Source of the DNA: Bacillota bacterium
GTDB taxonomy: Bacteria > Bacillota > Clostridia > Acetivibrionales > JAEZXR01
DNA length: 64,000 nucleotides
Assembly: GCA_023419605.1 (NCBI GenBank)
Contig: JAEZXR010000114.1
Coordinates: 1 to 64,000, forward strand
Direction: 5' to 3'
Shown here: piece by piece, positions 26,932-35,200 of the stretch
How positions within the stretch are numbered: the stretch's first letter is position 1
Layout: each line of letters begins with the position of its first letter
The notes under the pieces: generated by a model
The model's database searches: none
The model's input: only the letters and a program-made list of their open reading frames with translations
What the model was told of the DNA's origin: nothing
Made by a program: the position numbers and the translations under genes

Positions 26932-27777
26932 ATGTTCAGTTACAATAATGAAAGGGATGCTTTTTCCATAACCCGCAGAAGGTCTTTAAGTCACAATATG
27001 CCCAGCAATCATTTTCACAGCACGTTTGAACTCTTTTATCTGGTATCGGGGGAACGGTGCTTTTTCATCAAAGACCGTACACTGCAAATCAAGGAAGGCG
27101 ATCTGGTGCTGGTTCAACCCAATGTGCTGCACCGCACCACCAATGCAGGCCTGCCCAAACACGAAAGAATTATTGTAAACTTCCAGGAGGATTTTATTGC
27201 CATGCAGAAGTTCTTCTTATCCCAGGTTCTCCGGCAAATCTTTGATAAGGAGTATACCGTGATTTCCCTTTCACCCCAGCACAGGATTCATGTAGAAGAT
27301 TTGCTGCAGCAAATCCAACAGGAGGTGCAGGGGCAAAATACCGGGTTTGAAGTCTATGTGAAAACGCTGGTGCTGCAAATACTGGTGTATATCTGCCGGC
27401 TGATAGAGCAAAACAGTGTAAAACCCTTGGCTTACTCCAGCCCCATCCACGAAAAGGTATCGGAAATCGTCCGCTATATTAACAGCCACTATAGCCAAAA
27501 CCTGTCGCTACATTACCTGGCGGATCGATTCTATATCAGTCCGTACTATTTGAGCAGGATTTTTAAAGAGGTGACGGGTTTTACCTTTGTAGAATATTTG
27601 AATAGTGTCCGGGTTAAGGAGGCAAAAAAACTCCTGGAGATATCCAATTTAAAGGTGAATGTCATTGCCGAAAAGGTGGGATTCGGTAGTATAACCCACT
27701 TTGGAAGGGTGTTCAGAGAGATTACCGGACATGCTCCGCTGCATTATCGAAAACAAGGAAAGCTTTCCGGGGAATAA
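26932..27777 (+). CDS. AraC-family regulator with cupin sensor domain
   Basis: Transcriptional regulator of 281 residues. An N-terminal cupin fold (SNHFHSTFELFYLVSGE, EGDLVLVQPNVLHRT) likely binds a sugar effector. The C-terminal double helix-turn-helix is canonical (LADRFYISPYYLSRIFKEVT and VIAEKVGFGSITHFGRVFRE). GTG at 26920 overlaps the ribosome site GGGAGGTG, so ATG at 26932 is chosen. It is divergently transcribed from the GH105 hydrolase, so it probably activates that gene in response to an unsaturated pectin disaccharide. Confidence 0.9.
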   Translation: MFSYNNERDAFSITRRRSLSHNMPSNHFHSTFELFYLVSGERCFFIKDRTLQIKEGDLVLVQPNVLHRTTNAGLPKHERIIVNFQEDFIAMQKFFLSQVLRQIFDKEYTVISLSPQHRIHVEDLLQQIQQEVQGQNTGFEVYVKTLVLQILVYICRLIEQNSVKPLAYSSPIHEKVSEIVRYINSHYSQNLSLHYLADRFYISPYYLSRIFKEVTGFTFVEYLNSVRVKEAKKLLEISNLKVNVIAEKVGFGSITHFGRVFREITGHAPLHYRKQGKLSGE

Positions 27778-27919
27778 AAGTACTGTGGAGCCGCAGGAAC
27801 GCTCTCCAGGGGAGTGTAGCAGCTTTGCCAATAGTGCCGGGGCCGTGGTATACTGAAAAATAATGCAGAGGATGCGTGTAAGCAGGGTATGCTTATTTGA
27901 CCGAAACAGGGAGGGTCTT

Positions 27920-28570
27920 ATGATTACAAGAAGGATTTTTCGAGGACAATGGAAAGAAGGCATGGAAACCGCAGGATTGGAGTCGGTACAAAAAGGCGTT
28001 GACAGTGTAAGAAACCGGATAGGCCAGCGGGAAATCATGACAGCGGCAGCTTATCGGTGGAATGCAAATATTTTTTTGTATTATGAATGTATAAATTGTG
28101 AAATAGCGCCGGAAGAGCTGTTTCCTGAGGCTGTAGATTTTCTGGAAGACTGGCCGGGCAGGAGTGAAAAACGAAAATGGATTCCGATGGTGGATGTTTT
28201 CCATTTTAATGAGCCCGTCAGCGTCGAGCACTGGAGAAGGAAAAGCCCCGTTCAGCGCAGAATTGGAAAAGTGGCGCATTTGCGCCCTGAAATGATTGCC
28301 AGCTATATTTACTACCATTATCAGCTGCAGGAAGAAAGAGCCTTTATAGGGGATAAGTATCAAATCATTGCCATCCATGAAAATCTATTGTTTGGGTATT
28401 TTGAACGCCCGGAAGTGGTGGAGGAACCTTTAAAGGAAAAGAAGCTGAATACCGCCGGAACGCCTGAGGATTGGGGTGACAGCCGGATGGACCTGCATTT
28501 CATCCCCTGGGCGGACGGAACCATTTTCTTTAAGGAAATCGAACCGGTTTTTGAAGCTTATGACGGATAA
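27920..28570 (+). CDS. Conserved-looking hypothetical protein
   Basis: A 216-residue soluble protein I do not recognise. No signal peptide or membrane segment is visible. Aromatic and charged residues are plentiful (AAYRWNANIFLYYECIN, DVFHFNEPVSVEHW, IASYIYYHYQLQEE), and the C-terminus reads DLHFIPWADGTIFFKEIEPV. The layout is compatible with a duplicated ferredoxin-like alpha-beta barrel, but that is only an impression. ATG at 27920 follows AGGGAGGGTCTT and is preferred over the ATG at 27863. It follows the AraC regulator by ~140 bases on the same strand, so a carbohydrate link is possible. An inverted-repeat element begins at its stop codon. Confidence 0.6.
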   Translation: MITRRIFRGQWKEGMETAGLESVQKGVDSVRNRIGQREIMTAAAYRWNANIFLYYECINCEIAPEELFPEAVDFLEDWPGRSEKRKWIPMVDVFHFNEPVSVEHWRRKSPVQRRIGKVAHLRPEMIASYIYYHYQLQEERAFIGDKYQIIAIHENLLFGYFERPEVVEEPLKEKKLNTAGTPEDWGDSRMDLHFIPWADGTIFFKEIEPVFEAYDG

Positions 28571-28826
28571 TATAACTTAACGCATTGTGCTAGCTTTGCT
28601 AAGAAAGGTGTCCTTCCAGGACAGCTTCAATAGCAACGCTCAGACGACTTTGAGGGAAATCTCTCTAGGGTTCGAGCATAAAGTCGCTTCTCTTAGAGGA
28701 ATTCCTCAATGAATTGCTGCGCAGCGAATCAAGGTAGAATATGCCGCTGATGCGGATATTCGTTGGTCAGTGAAGCTGCCTTCCATGACACTTTTCTTGC
28801 AGCTAGCACAATGCGTTAAGTTATAT
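28570..28826. mobile_element. 257-bp element with 26-bp terminal inverted repeats (MITE-like)
   Basis: Positions 28570-28595 and 28801-28826 are perfect inverted repeats starting ATATAACTTAACGCATTG. Complementarity continues imperfectly inwards (AAGAAAGGTGTCCTTCCAGGACAGCTTC against its partner, with small bulges). The centre contains further hairpins, for example GACTTT.../AAAGTC, CCTCTAA-type pairs, TTGCTGCGCAGCGAA and AATATGCCGC/GCGGATATT. There is no open reading frame. The left end coincides with the stop codon of the preceding gene. The design fits a non-autonomous transposable element; a multibranched RNA is the alternative. Confidence 0.75.
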
Positions 28827-28867
28827 AACAAATGCAGCAATTTAACTTCAAGAGGTGTTTGGATAAA

Positions 28868-30295
28868 ATGAATAAAAAACAGGTGTTGGAAAGGGTACTA
28901 CCCGAGCAGGCCGGAGTATCGTCGCAGGGTATACTGAATTTTTTAGAGAGTGTAAATGATAAAAAGATCAATCTTCATAGCTTTATGCTGCTGCGGCATG
29001 GAAAGATTGCTGCCGAGGGGTATTACAAACCCTTTGACGGTGAACTGCTTCATAATGTGTTTTCCGTGAGCAAAAGTGTAACTTCCGCAGCTGTCGGAAT
29101 CGCCATGGGGGAGGGACTCCTGTCCCTGGGGGACAAAGTGGTTGATTTTTTCCCTGAAAAGCTGGGGAAGGGTGTGCACAAGTATACGGCCATGATGACC
29201 ATAGAGCATCTGTTAGCGATGGCGACGGTGCATACAAAGTCAACCAATACCCGGATGGATGACTGGGTGGAAGGTTTTTTGAATACGCCCCCGGATCATG
29301 CACCGGGAACCATTTTCGCTTATGATACCACCGGAACCCATACGCTTTGCGCCATTATTCAAAAGGTTACCGGAATGACGGTGCATGAGTATTTGAAAAC
29401 AAGACTGTTTGATCCCATCGGAATGGGGGAAATCCAATGGGAAAGCTGTCCCATGAATATCAATAAGGGGGGGAGCGGGATCAAGTGCACGACAGAGGAT
29501 TTGGCGCGATTTGGCCAACTGTACCTCCAGAAGGGGATCTGGGAAGGAAAGCGGGTTTTGCCCGAGGGCTGGGTTGAGCGCAGCACCGCAAGGCACATGG
29601 ATAACTGGAATACGAGAATGATGCTGGATGGAAAAAACGGCTATGGATACCAGTTCTGGAGAACGCGAAAGAACTCCTATTGTGCTTTTGGAATGGGGGG
29701 CCAGCTGGTAGTGGTCATGCCGGAACGGGATGCTGTTTTTGTATCCACGGCAAACACCCTGCTGTACAGAGATGGCCAGCAAATGCTTCTTGACAGTATG
29801 TGGGAGACCTTATACCCTGCAATGGCGGATGAAATGCCGGAGAAGGATGAGCTTGCCTATGGGCAGCTGAAACATAGGCTGGATACGCTTGCACTGGTTT
29901 TGCCGGAAGGTAGAGATCAATCGCCGACAGCGCTGCGGGTATCGGGGCAGCGGTTTGTACTGGAGAAAAATCCTTTGGAATATGATGCTTGCGAATTTAC
30001 ATTTGAAGGTTCGAGTTCAAGCCTGCGCTTTTATAAAGGAGAGGCCAGTGTGGATATAAGCTTCGGCATGAACCAATGGACCCTTGGAAACGAACCGTTT
30101 TTTGGGCACCGGTCTGCCAGTGCTGCAACCTGGGTGGATGAAAAAACCTGTGTTGTGAATACACAGATTTTTGACCATCTCCAGATGTTTATACTGACAT
30201 GCCGCTTTGAAGAGGGATACCTTGTCATCCACATTCAGCCTGTGGGAGTATTAAACACAGAGAAGATGGAATGTCATTTGAATGGAAGCCTGTAG
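28868..30295 (+). CDS. Serine hydrolase, class C beta-lactamase-related
   Basis: Cytoplasmic penicillin-binding-protein/class C beta-lactamase fold enzyme of 475 residues without a signal peptide. The catalytic Ser66-x-x-Lys69 lies in NVFSVSKSVTS. The tyrosine motif region is FAYDTTGTH, where the usual YxN third residue is replaced by Thr, and the C-terminal triad-like segment is FGMGGQLVVVMPE. A beta-rich C-terminal domain of ~150 residues follows, as in esterase EstB/DUF3471-type relatives. These enzymes act as esterases or D-amino peptidases; resistance is not implied. ATG at 28868 follows AAGAGGTG. The gene lies just after the inverted-repeat element, so its promoter may have been displaced. 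Confidence 0.8.
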   Translation: MNKKQVLERVLPEQAGVSSQGILNFLESVNDKKINLHSFMLLRHGKIAAEGYYKPFDGELLHNVFSVSKSVTSAAVGIAMGEGLLSLGDKVVDFFPEKLGKGVHKYTAMMTIEHLLAMATVHTKSTNTRMDDWVEGFLNTPPDHAPGTIFAYDTTGTHTLCAIIQKVTGMTVHEYLKTRLFDPIGMGEIQWESCPMNINKGGSGIKCTTEDLARFGQLYLQKGIWEGKRVLPEGWVERSTARHMDNWNTRMMLDGKNGYGYQFWRTRKNSYCAFGMGGQLVVVMPERDAVFVSTANTLLYRDGQQMLLDSMWETLYPAMADEMPEKDELAYGQLKHRLDTLALVLPEGRDQSPTALRVSGQRFVLEKNPLEYDACEFTFEGSSSSLRFYKGEASVDISFGMNQWTLGNEPFFGHRSASAATWVDEKTCVVNTQIFDHLQMFILTCRFEEGYLVIHIQPVGVLNTEKMECHLNGSL

Positions 30296-30432
30296 GGCTG
30301 TTGAGGAGATAGAGGAAACTAGGCTGAAATGCCTAAATCTCCGACAGTGCGAAAGCAGCAAAGGTACATTCCGATAGGGTCCGGCTGTAGCTGGTATACT
30401 ACAATTTTTACCGCTTGCAGGCAGTTCACTGG

Positions 30433-30449
30433 TGTACTAAAATAGAACA
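30433..30449 (+). promoter_or_regulatory. Candidate activator box upstream of the sigma-54 activator gene
   Basis: TGTACTAAAATAGAACA fits the consensus TGTNNYAAAATRRNACA defined by three sites before the tryptophanase gene. It lies 56 bases before the activator ORF, suggesting autoregulation. Confidence 0.45.
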
Positions 30450-30504
30450 TATTATATACCGAAGTAGTTTTTGTCCTATTGAAGTATAGCGAAGGAGATG
30501 CTCT

Positions 30505-31887
30505 ATGTATATCCACGATATAATCAAGGCAAGCGAGGGAATTCTGGAATCCATTCATGATGGGATTGCGGTAGTAGACAGCGAGGGGAAAATCATCTAT
30601 GTGAACGAAGCCAACTACCGTATTACAGGTGTCCAGGCCAGTGAATTTCTGGGCAAAAGAGTAGCCGAAACAGTTCCGGATTCCCACATTCCCCAGGTGC
30701 TAAGTTCCGGCAGCAAGCTGATTGGCATAAAGACAAAGGTGAATGGCAAGGAAGTTGTATCCAATATCGTGCCTTTTATTCATAACAGCAGAGTCGAAGG
30801 CGCCATATCCATATTCAGGGATATCTCGGAGATCAGAAGGCTTCATGAGAAGCTGGAAGATGCCAATTCCACCATTCAGCATCTGTATCAGGAGTTGAAT
30901 TTCCTTACGGATGCCGACAGCAATATCGTAGTAGGCAATAATCCTGCAATGATCCGGACATTGAAAACCGCGCAGAAAGCCTCGCAGGTGAATTCTACCG
31001 TGCTTTTGCAGGGAGAAAGCGGCACCGGAAAGGAAGTGGTTGCCCGGTTCATCCATAAGCACAGCGCAAGGTCTGCAAGACCCTTTATAACGGTCAATTG
31101 TGCAGCGATTCCTGAAAGCCTTCTGGAGAGCGAGCTTTTCGGTTATGAAGAGGGGGCGTTTACAGGGGCTAAAAAAGGTGGAAGACCGGGGATGTTCGAA
31201 CTGGCGGATACCGGGACAATCTTTTTGGATGAAATCGGAGACATGAACTTCCATCTTCAGGCAAAGCTGCTTCGCGTACTGCAAAGCCGCGAGATTATGC
31301 GAGTGGGGGGAACCCGCTTAAAGCAAATTGATGTAAGGGTCGTTGCAGCTACCAACAAAAACCTCGTAAAAATGGTAGAAGAGGAGACCTTTCGGGAGGA
31401 CCTGTATTACAGACTTGCCGTGATTCGGGTGAATATACCTCCCCTCCGGGAGCGAAAGGAAGATATTCATCTTTATATCAGGAATGCAGCACAAAAAATA
31501 GGAAAGCGCCTGGGAAAGGAGATTTGGGTGACGCCCAGGGCGGTTAAAATACTCACGGAGTATTCCTATCCCGGGAATATCAGGGAACTGGAGAATATTA
31601 TAGAGGTTTGCATCGTAAGTGATGAAGATGGGGTCATCGATCGCGATGACCTGCCGGAGAATGTTGATTCCGTGAAAAAAGAGTCTGAGGATATCCGCTT
31701 CACATTCCATTCCTTTCCAACCATGGGTGAAATGGAGAGGCTGATACTGGAAAAAGCCCTTGAAACCTATAAATCCAAAGCTGCGGTGGCAAAGCATTTA
31801 AAAATGTCCCGATCGACGCTGTACCGCAAACTAAAAGAATATGGATTGGAAGCTGAAAATGAGGATGAACCGGAGGAAAACAAGTAA
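30505..31887 (+). CDS. Sigma-54-dependent activator (PAS, AAA+, Fis-type HTH)
   Basis: Enhancer-binding protein of 460 residues. An N-terminal PAS domain (residues ~8-110, DGIAVVDSEGKIIYVNEA) probably senses a ligand. The AAA+ core has Walker A GESGTGKEV, the sigma-54 contact loop GAFTGA, Walker B FLDEIGDM and an arginine-finger region LYYRLAVI. The C-terminal Fis-like helix-turn-helix reads AAVAKHLKMSRSTLYRKLKEYG. No receiver domain is present, so control is by ligand rather than phosphorylation. Tryptophanase, its permease and RidA follow; palindromic boxes and a -24/-12 promoter lie between. By analogy with TyrR-like regulators the effector may be an aromatic amino acid. Confidence 0.93.
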   Translation: MYIHDIIKASEGILESIHDGIAVVDSEGKIIYVNEANYRITGVQASEFLGKRVAETVPDSHIPQVLSSGSKLIGIKTKVNGKEVVSNIVPFIHNSRVEGAISIFRDISEIRRLHEKLEDANSTIQHLYQELNFLTDADSNIVVGNNPAMIRTLKTAQKASQVNSTVLLQGESGTGKEVVARFIHKHSARSARPFITVNCAAIPESLLESELFGYEEGAFTGAKKGGRPGMFELADTGTIFLDEIGDMNFHLQAKLLRVLQSREIMRVGGTRLKQIDVRVVAATNKNLVKMVEEETFREDLYYRLAVIRVNIPPLRERKEDIHLYIRNAAQKIGKRLGKEIWVTPRAVKILTEYSYPGNIRELENIIEVCIVSDEDGVIDRDDLPENVDSVKKESEDIRFTFHSFPTMGEMERLILEKALETYKSKAAVAKHLKMSRSTLYRKLKEYGLEAENEDEPEENK

Positions 31888-31899
31888 ATAAATCCTATC

Positions 31900-31916
31900 T
31901 GTATCAAAATGGCACA
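31900..31916 (+). promoter_or_regulatory. Candidate upstream activating site 1 (tnaA)
   Basis: TGTATCAAAATGGCACA, first of three similar palindromes between the activator gene and the sigma-54 promoter, ~260 bases from the promoter and just after the activator stop. Confidence 0.55.
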
Positions 31917-31940
31917 TTTCTTATAAAGCGCCGTTAATGC

Positions 31941-31957
31941 TGTTTCAAAATGAAACA
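31941..31957 (+). promoter_or_regulatory. Candidate upstream activating site 2 (tnaA)
   Basis: TGTTTCAAAATGAAACA, near-perfect palindrome (TGTTTCA / TGAAACA), 41 bases after site 1, i.e. almost four helical turns. Confidence 0.6.
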
Positions 31958-32039
31958 GTGTTGATGGCATTTTTATGCGCCGAATTTGTCGAGGCCAATA
32001 ACAGGGCTTTATGGAAGGAAGGATGTCATTTTGTCCTAT

Positions 32040-32056
32040 TGTATCAAAATGGTACA
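32040..32056 (+). promoter_or_regulatory. Candidate upstream activating site 3 (tnaA)
   Basis: TGTATCAAAATGGTACA, about 105 bases upstream of the -24 element, a normal distance for a sigma-54 enhancer. Confidence 0.6.
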
Positions 32057-32156
32057 TATGCTTTGAGAGCTGCCAATAAAACTACCGTTACCATGCCATT
32101 TAGAGTTCCCTTCGCGATTAAAATTCTATTTTTTTGGATGAAAGCGTACGAAAAAG

Positions 32157-32173
32157 TTGGCATGATTCTTGCT
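32157..32173 (+). promoter_or_regulatory. Sigma-54 (-24/-12) promoter of tnaA
   Basis: TTGGCATGATTCTTGCT matches the sigma-54 consensus TTGGCAC-N4-TTGCW, with exactly ten bases between the invariant GG (32159-32160) and GC (32171-32172). It is ~50 bases before the tnaA start and downstream of three activator boxes. Confidence 0.8.
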
Positions 32174-32223
32174 GATTTATAATAGTGTAAGTAAAAATTA
32201 TTCTTTAGCAGGGGGAATTAAAC

Positions 32224-33600
32224 ATGAGAATGGCAGAACCTTTCAGAATTAAAATGGTGGAACCCATTAAAATGATTTCAAGAGAGGAAAGGGAAAAGGC
32301 ATTAATCGAAGCCGGCTACAACCCTTTCTCCCTTAGAGCGGAAGACGTATATATCGACCTTTTAACCGATAGCGGAACGGGTGCCATGAGCGACAACCAG
32401 TGGGCAGGCTTAATGTTGGGGGATGAATCCTATGCAGGCAGCAAAAACTACTACAATCTCGCCCAGGCCGTTAAGGACATTATCGGCTACAACTACACCA
32501 TTCCTACGCACCAGGGAAGAGGTGCAGAGCAGGTGTTGTTCCCGCTGCTTATCAAAAAAGGACAGTACATCCTGGGTAACATGCATTTCGACACGACAAA
32601 GGCTCATATAGAATTGTCCGGAGGCCGTGCGGTAAACTTTGTTACGGAAAAGGCTTTTGATACGACGACTCCCTTCGATTTCAAAGGAAACTTCGATTGC
32701 GAAAAAATGGAGGCTTTCATCAAGGAAAAAGGGGTTGAAGAGATTGGATTCATCCTCATCACCATTACATGCAACAGCTCCGGCGGACAGCCTGTGTCCA
32801 TGGAAAACATCAGGGAAGTAAGCGCTATGGGTAAAAAATACGGAATTCGCGTATTTATCGATGCTGCAAGGTTTGCGGAAAACGCCTACTTCATTAAACA
32901 GCGTGAAAAGGGCTATGAAAACAAGACCATTGCTGAAATCATCAGGGAACAGTTCTCTTATGGAGAAGGTTTTACCATGAGTGCCAAAAAGGATGCTTTG
33001 GTCAATATCGGCGGTATTCTTGCCATAAAGGAAGATGAAGAGCTCTATACAAAAGCAAGATCCATGGCTGTTCCGATGGAAGGCTTCCCGACATACGGGG
33101 GTCTGGCAGGAAGAGATATGGAAGCTCTGGCAAGAGGGCTCCGGGAAGGTACGGATGAAGATTACCTCGCCTACAGAATCGGACAGGTAGAATACCTTGG
33201 AAAGAGGCTGATGGAGGGCGGCGTGCCAATCCAGACACCCACCGGCGGACATGCGGTATTCGTAGATGCGAAGAAGATGCTGCCGCATATTCCGGCAGGT
33301 CAGTTCCCGGCACAGTCACTGGCAAATGAACTTTATCTGGAAGCTGGCGTGCGCGCGGTGGAAATCGGTTCCTTCCTTCTTGGAAGAGATCCCGAAACAG
33401 GAGTCCAGTGTGAGTCTCCCATGGAGCTTTTAAGGCTTACCATCCCGAGAAGGACCTACACGAACAACCATATGGATGTTGTAGCCGATGCGCTGATTGC
33501 TATCAAGGAAAGGGCTCATACCCTCAAAGGCTACGAATTCACCTATGAGCCGCAGATTTTACGGCACTTTACTGCAAGGCTAAAGCCTATGGAGAAATAA
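32224..33600 (+). CDS. tnaA: Tryptophanase
   Basis: PLP-dependent beta-eliminating lyase that converts L-tryptophan to indole, pyruvate and ammonia. 458 residues, full length. The PLP lysine lies in TMSAKKDALVNIGG. Tyrosine phenol-lyase is the close alternative, but two positions that separate the families favour tryptophanase: FDTT (Asp, not Thr as in FTTT), and GVRAVEIGSFLLG (Ile where TPL has the phenol-stabilising Arg in MERG). PAEPFRI-like AEPFRI and AARFAENAYFIKQRE are shared family blocks. AGGGGG lies before the ATG. Transcription is predicted from a -24/-12 promoter. No TnaC-type leader peptide is visible. Confidence 0.9.
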   Translation: MRMAEPFRIKMVEPIKMISREEREKALIEAGYNPFSLRAEDVYIDLLTDSGTGAMSDNQWAGLMLGDESYAGSKNYYNLAQAVKDIIGYNYTIPTHQGRGAEQVLFPLLIKKGQYILGNMHFDTTKAHIELSGGRAVNFVTEKAFDTTTPFDFKGNFDCEKMEAFIKEKGVEEIGFILITITCNSSGGQPVSMENIREVSAMGKKYGIRVFIDAARFAENAYFIKQREKGYENKTIAEIIREQFSYGEGFTMSAKKDALVNIGGILAIKEDEELYTKARSMAVPMEGFPTYGGLAGRDMEALARGLREGTDEDYLAYRIGQVEYLGKRLMEGGVPIQTPTGGHAVFVDAKKMLPHIPAGQFPAQSLANELYLEAGVRAVEIGSFLLGRDPETGVQCESPMELLRLTIPRRTYTNNHMDVVADALIAIKERAHTLKGYEFTYEPQILRHFTARLKPMEK

Positions 33601-33615
33601 TAGAGGAATAGAATA

Positions 33616-33646
33616 CCCGGAGGGGGCACAAACTGCCTTCTCCGGG
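33616..33646 (+). promoter_or_regulatory. Intercistronic stem-loop after tnaA
   Basis: CCCGGAG/CTCCGGG with an inner GGGGC/GCCTT pairing and no T-run. It may attenuate or stabilise between tnaA and the permease gene. Confidence 0.5.
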
Positions 33647-33766
33647 ATGAATCTGTTACGGTTGTGGTGCAATTGCTTACTGGAGTTTATGTAGAGGAAA
33701 TAGAAAGCTAGATTCAAAATTTTTTATGTTGATGTATTCAAACAAATTAAAAGGAGGAACTCCTGA

Positions 33767-35134
33767 ATGAGCACAAACACAAATGAAAAGCAAGAACTTC
33801 ACCGCGGGCTAAAGAATCGTCATATTCAGATGATTGCTTTGGGTGGAGCTATCGGTACAGGTCTCTTTTATGGTTCCGCAACGACCATAAAGCTTGTAGG
33901 ACCTGCAATTACCTTATCCTATCTCATCGGCGGCCTGGTTATATTCTTTATCATGAGGGCGTTGGGTGAAATGTCCGTGGACCATCCGGTTTCCGGTTCT
34001 TTCAGCCATTACGCGTACCAGAACTGGGGAGAGTTCCCGGGTTTTCTTTCGGGATGGAATTACTGGTTTAACTATATTGTTGTCAGTATGGCAGAACTTT
34101 CGGTTGTGGGTGTCTACGTGAATTTCTGGTTCCCGCAGGTCCCTACATGGGTATCATCCCTGATTTTTCTTGTTCTGATCACGGCAATCAACCTGATTAA
34201 CGTGAAGCTCTACGGTGAATTTGAATTCTGGTTTGCTATCATTAAGGTTGTGGCTATCATCGCAATGATTGTGTTGGGTGTACTCATGATCTTTTTTGGC
34301 GTTGGAAATCATGGCCAGGCCACAGGGTTCAGCAACCTCTGGGCTCATGGCGGCTTCCTTCCGAATGGTATTACCGGGCTTTTGTTCTCTCTGGTTATTG
34401 TCATGTTCTCCTTCGGAGGCGTTGAGCTTATCGGTATCACCGCAGGTGAAGCGGCAAACCCGTCAAAAACCATCCCCAAAGCCATCAACCAGGTGGTTTG
34501 GAGAATTCTTATCTTCTACATTGGTGCTCTGGCCGTTATGATGACACTCTTCCCCTGGAATCAGCTGGGAGAAAAGGGAAGCCCCTTCGTTGAAATTTTC
34601 TCAAAGATGGGGATACCGGCAGCGGCAGGCATCCTGAATGTGGTGGTATTAACAGCGGCACTTTCAGCCTACAACAGCGGACTTTACAGCAACGGACGCA
34701 TGCTCCACGGCCTTGCGCTGCAGGGGAATGCACCCAAAATTCTTGGCAAGGTCAGCAAATCAGGTACGCCTGTAGTGGGTGTTCTGGTATCTTCCGCCCT
34801 GACGCTTGTTGCGGTGGCGCTGAATTATCTGGTGCCTGGAAAGGTATTTGTGTACCTTATTTCTATCGCAACCTTCGCAGGTATCTTAAACTGGACAATG
34901 ATTCTTATTACGCAGCTCAAATTCAGAAAAGCCAGAAGCAGTGAGCAAATTGAAAAATTGGAGTTCAAACTGCCTTTACATCCGATTTCATCTTACATCT
35001 GTCTGGCTTTTATGGCAATGATCATCGTTTTGATGGCCTTTATGCCGGATATGAGAGTGTCCCTGATCATTGGCCCTGTCTGGATGCTGCTGCTTTACAT
35101 TGCGTATGTGGTCCGTAAAAGGGCGGCCAGGTAA
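33767..35134 (+). CDS. Amino acid permease, APC/AAT family (AroP-like)
   Basis: Membrane amino acid:proton symporter of 455 residues with about twelve hydrophobic segments. The N-terminal signature LKNRHIQMIALGGAIGTGLF is typical of the AroP/GabP/ProY amino acid transporter group, as are ALGEMSVDHPVSGSF and GVELIGITAGEAANP. It sits between tryptophanase and RidA on the same strand, so aromatic amino acid uptake, probably tryptophan, is the likely role. The ribosome site AAAAGGAGG is followed by AACTCCT before the start codon, so AGGAG/CTCCT could form a tiny hairpin that masks it. Confidence 0.88.
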   Translation: MSTNTNEKQELHRGLKNRHIQMIALGGAIGTGLFYGSATTIKLVGPAITLSYLIGGLVIFFIMRALGEMSVDHPVSGSFSHYAYQNWGEFPGFLSGWNYWFNYIVVSMAELSVVGVYVNFWFPQVPTWVSSLIFLVLITAINLINVKLYGEFEFWFAIIKVVAIIAMIVLGVLMIFFGVGNHGQATGFSNLWAHGGFLPNGITGLLFSLVIVMFSFGGVELIGITAGEAANPSKTIPKAINQVVWRILIFYIGALAVMMTLFPWNQLGEKGSPFVEIFSKMGIPAAAGILNVVVLTAALSAYNSGLYSNGRMLHGLALQGNAPKILGKVSKSGTPVVGVLVSSALTLVAVALNYLVPGKVFVYLISIATFAGILNWTMILITQLKFRKARSSEQIEKLEFKLPLHPISSYICLAFMAMIIVLMAFMPDMRVSLIIGPVWMLLLYIAYVVRKRAAR

Positions 35135-35200
35135 AATACCAGGCAGTAGCAATACGGTATGTTATAATTTAAAAGGAATAAGATTTACGGAGGAAGTTTA

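Noticed and set aside
28868..30295. Beta-lactamase resistance gene
   Set aside because: No signal peptide, altered YxN motif and an extra C-terminal domain point to an esterase/peptidase-like serine hydrolase instead.
31937..32182. 81-residue frame between the activator gene and tnaA, considered as a TnaC-like leader
   Set aside because: It overlaps activator boxes and the -24/-12 promoter, has no ribosome site and lacks a plausible Trp-containing nascent-peptide motif.
32410..33288. 292-residue minus-strand open frame inside tnaA
   Set aside because: Antisense shadow of tryptophanase with no start signal or recognisable domain.
32224..33600. Tyrosine phenol-lyase instead of tryptophanase
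   Set aside because: FDTT and VEIGSFLLG carry the tryptophanase-type Asp and Ile at positions where TPL has Thr and Arg.
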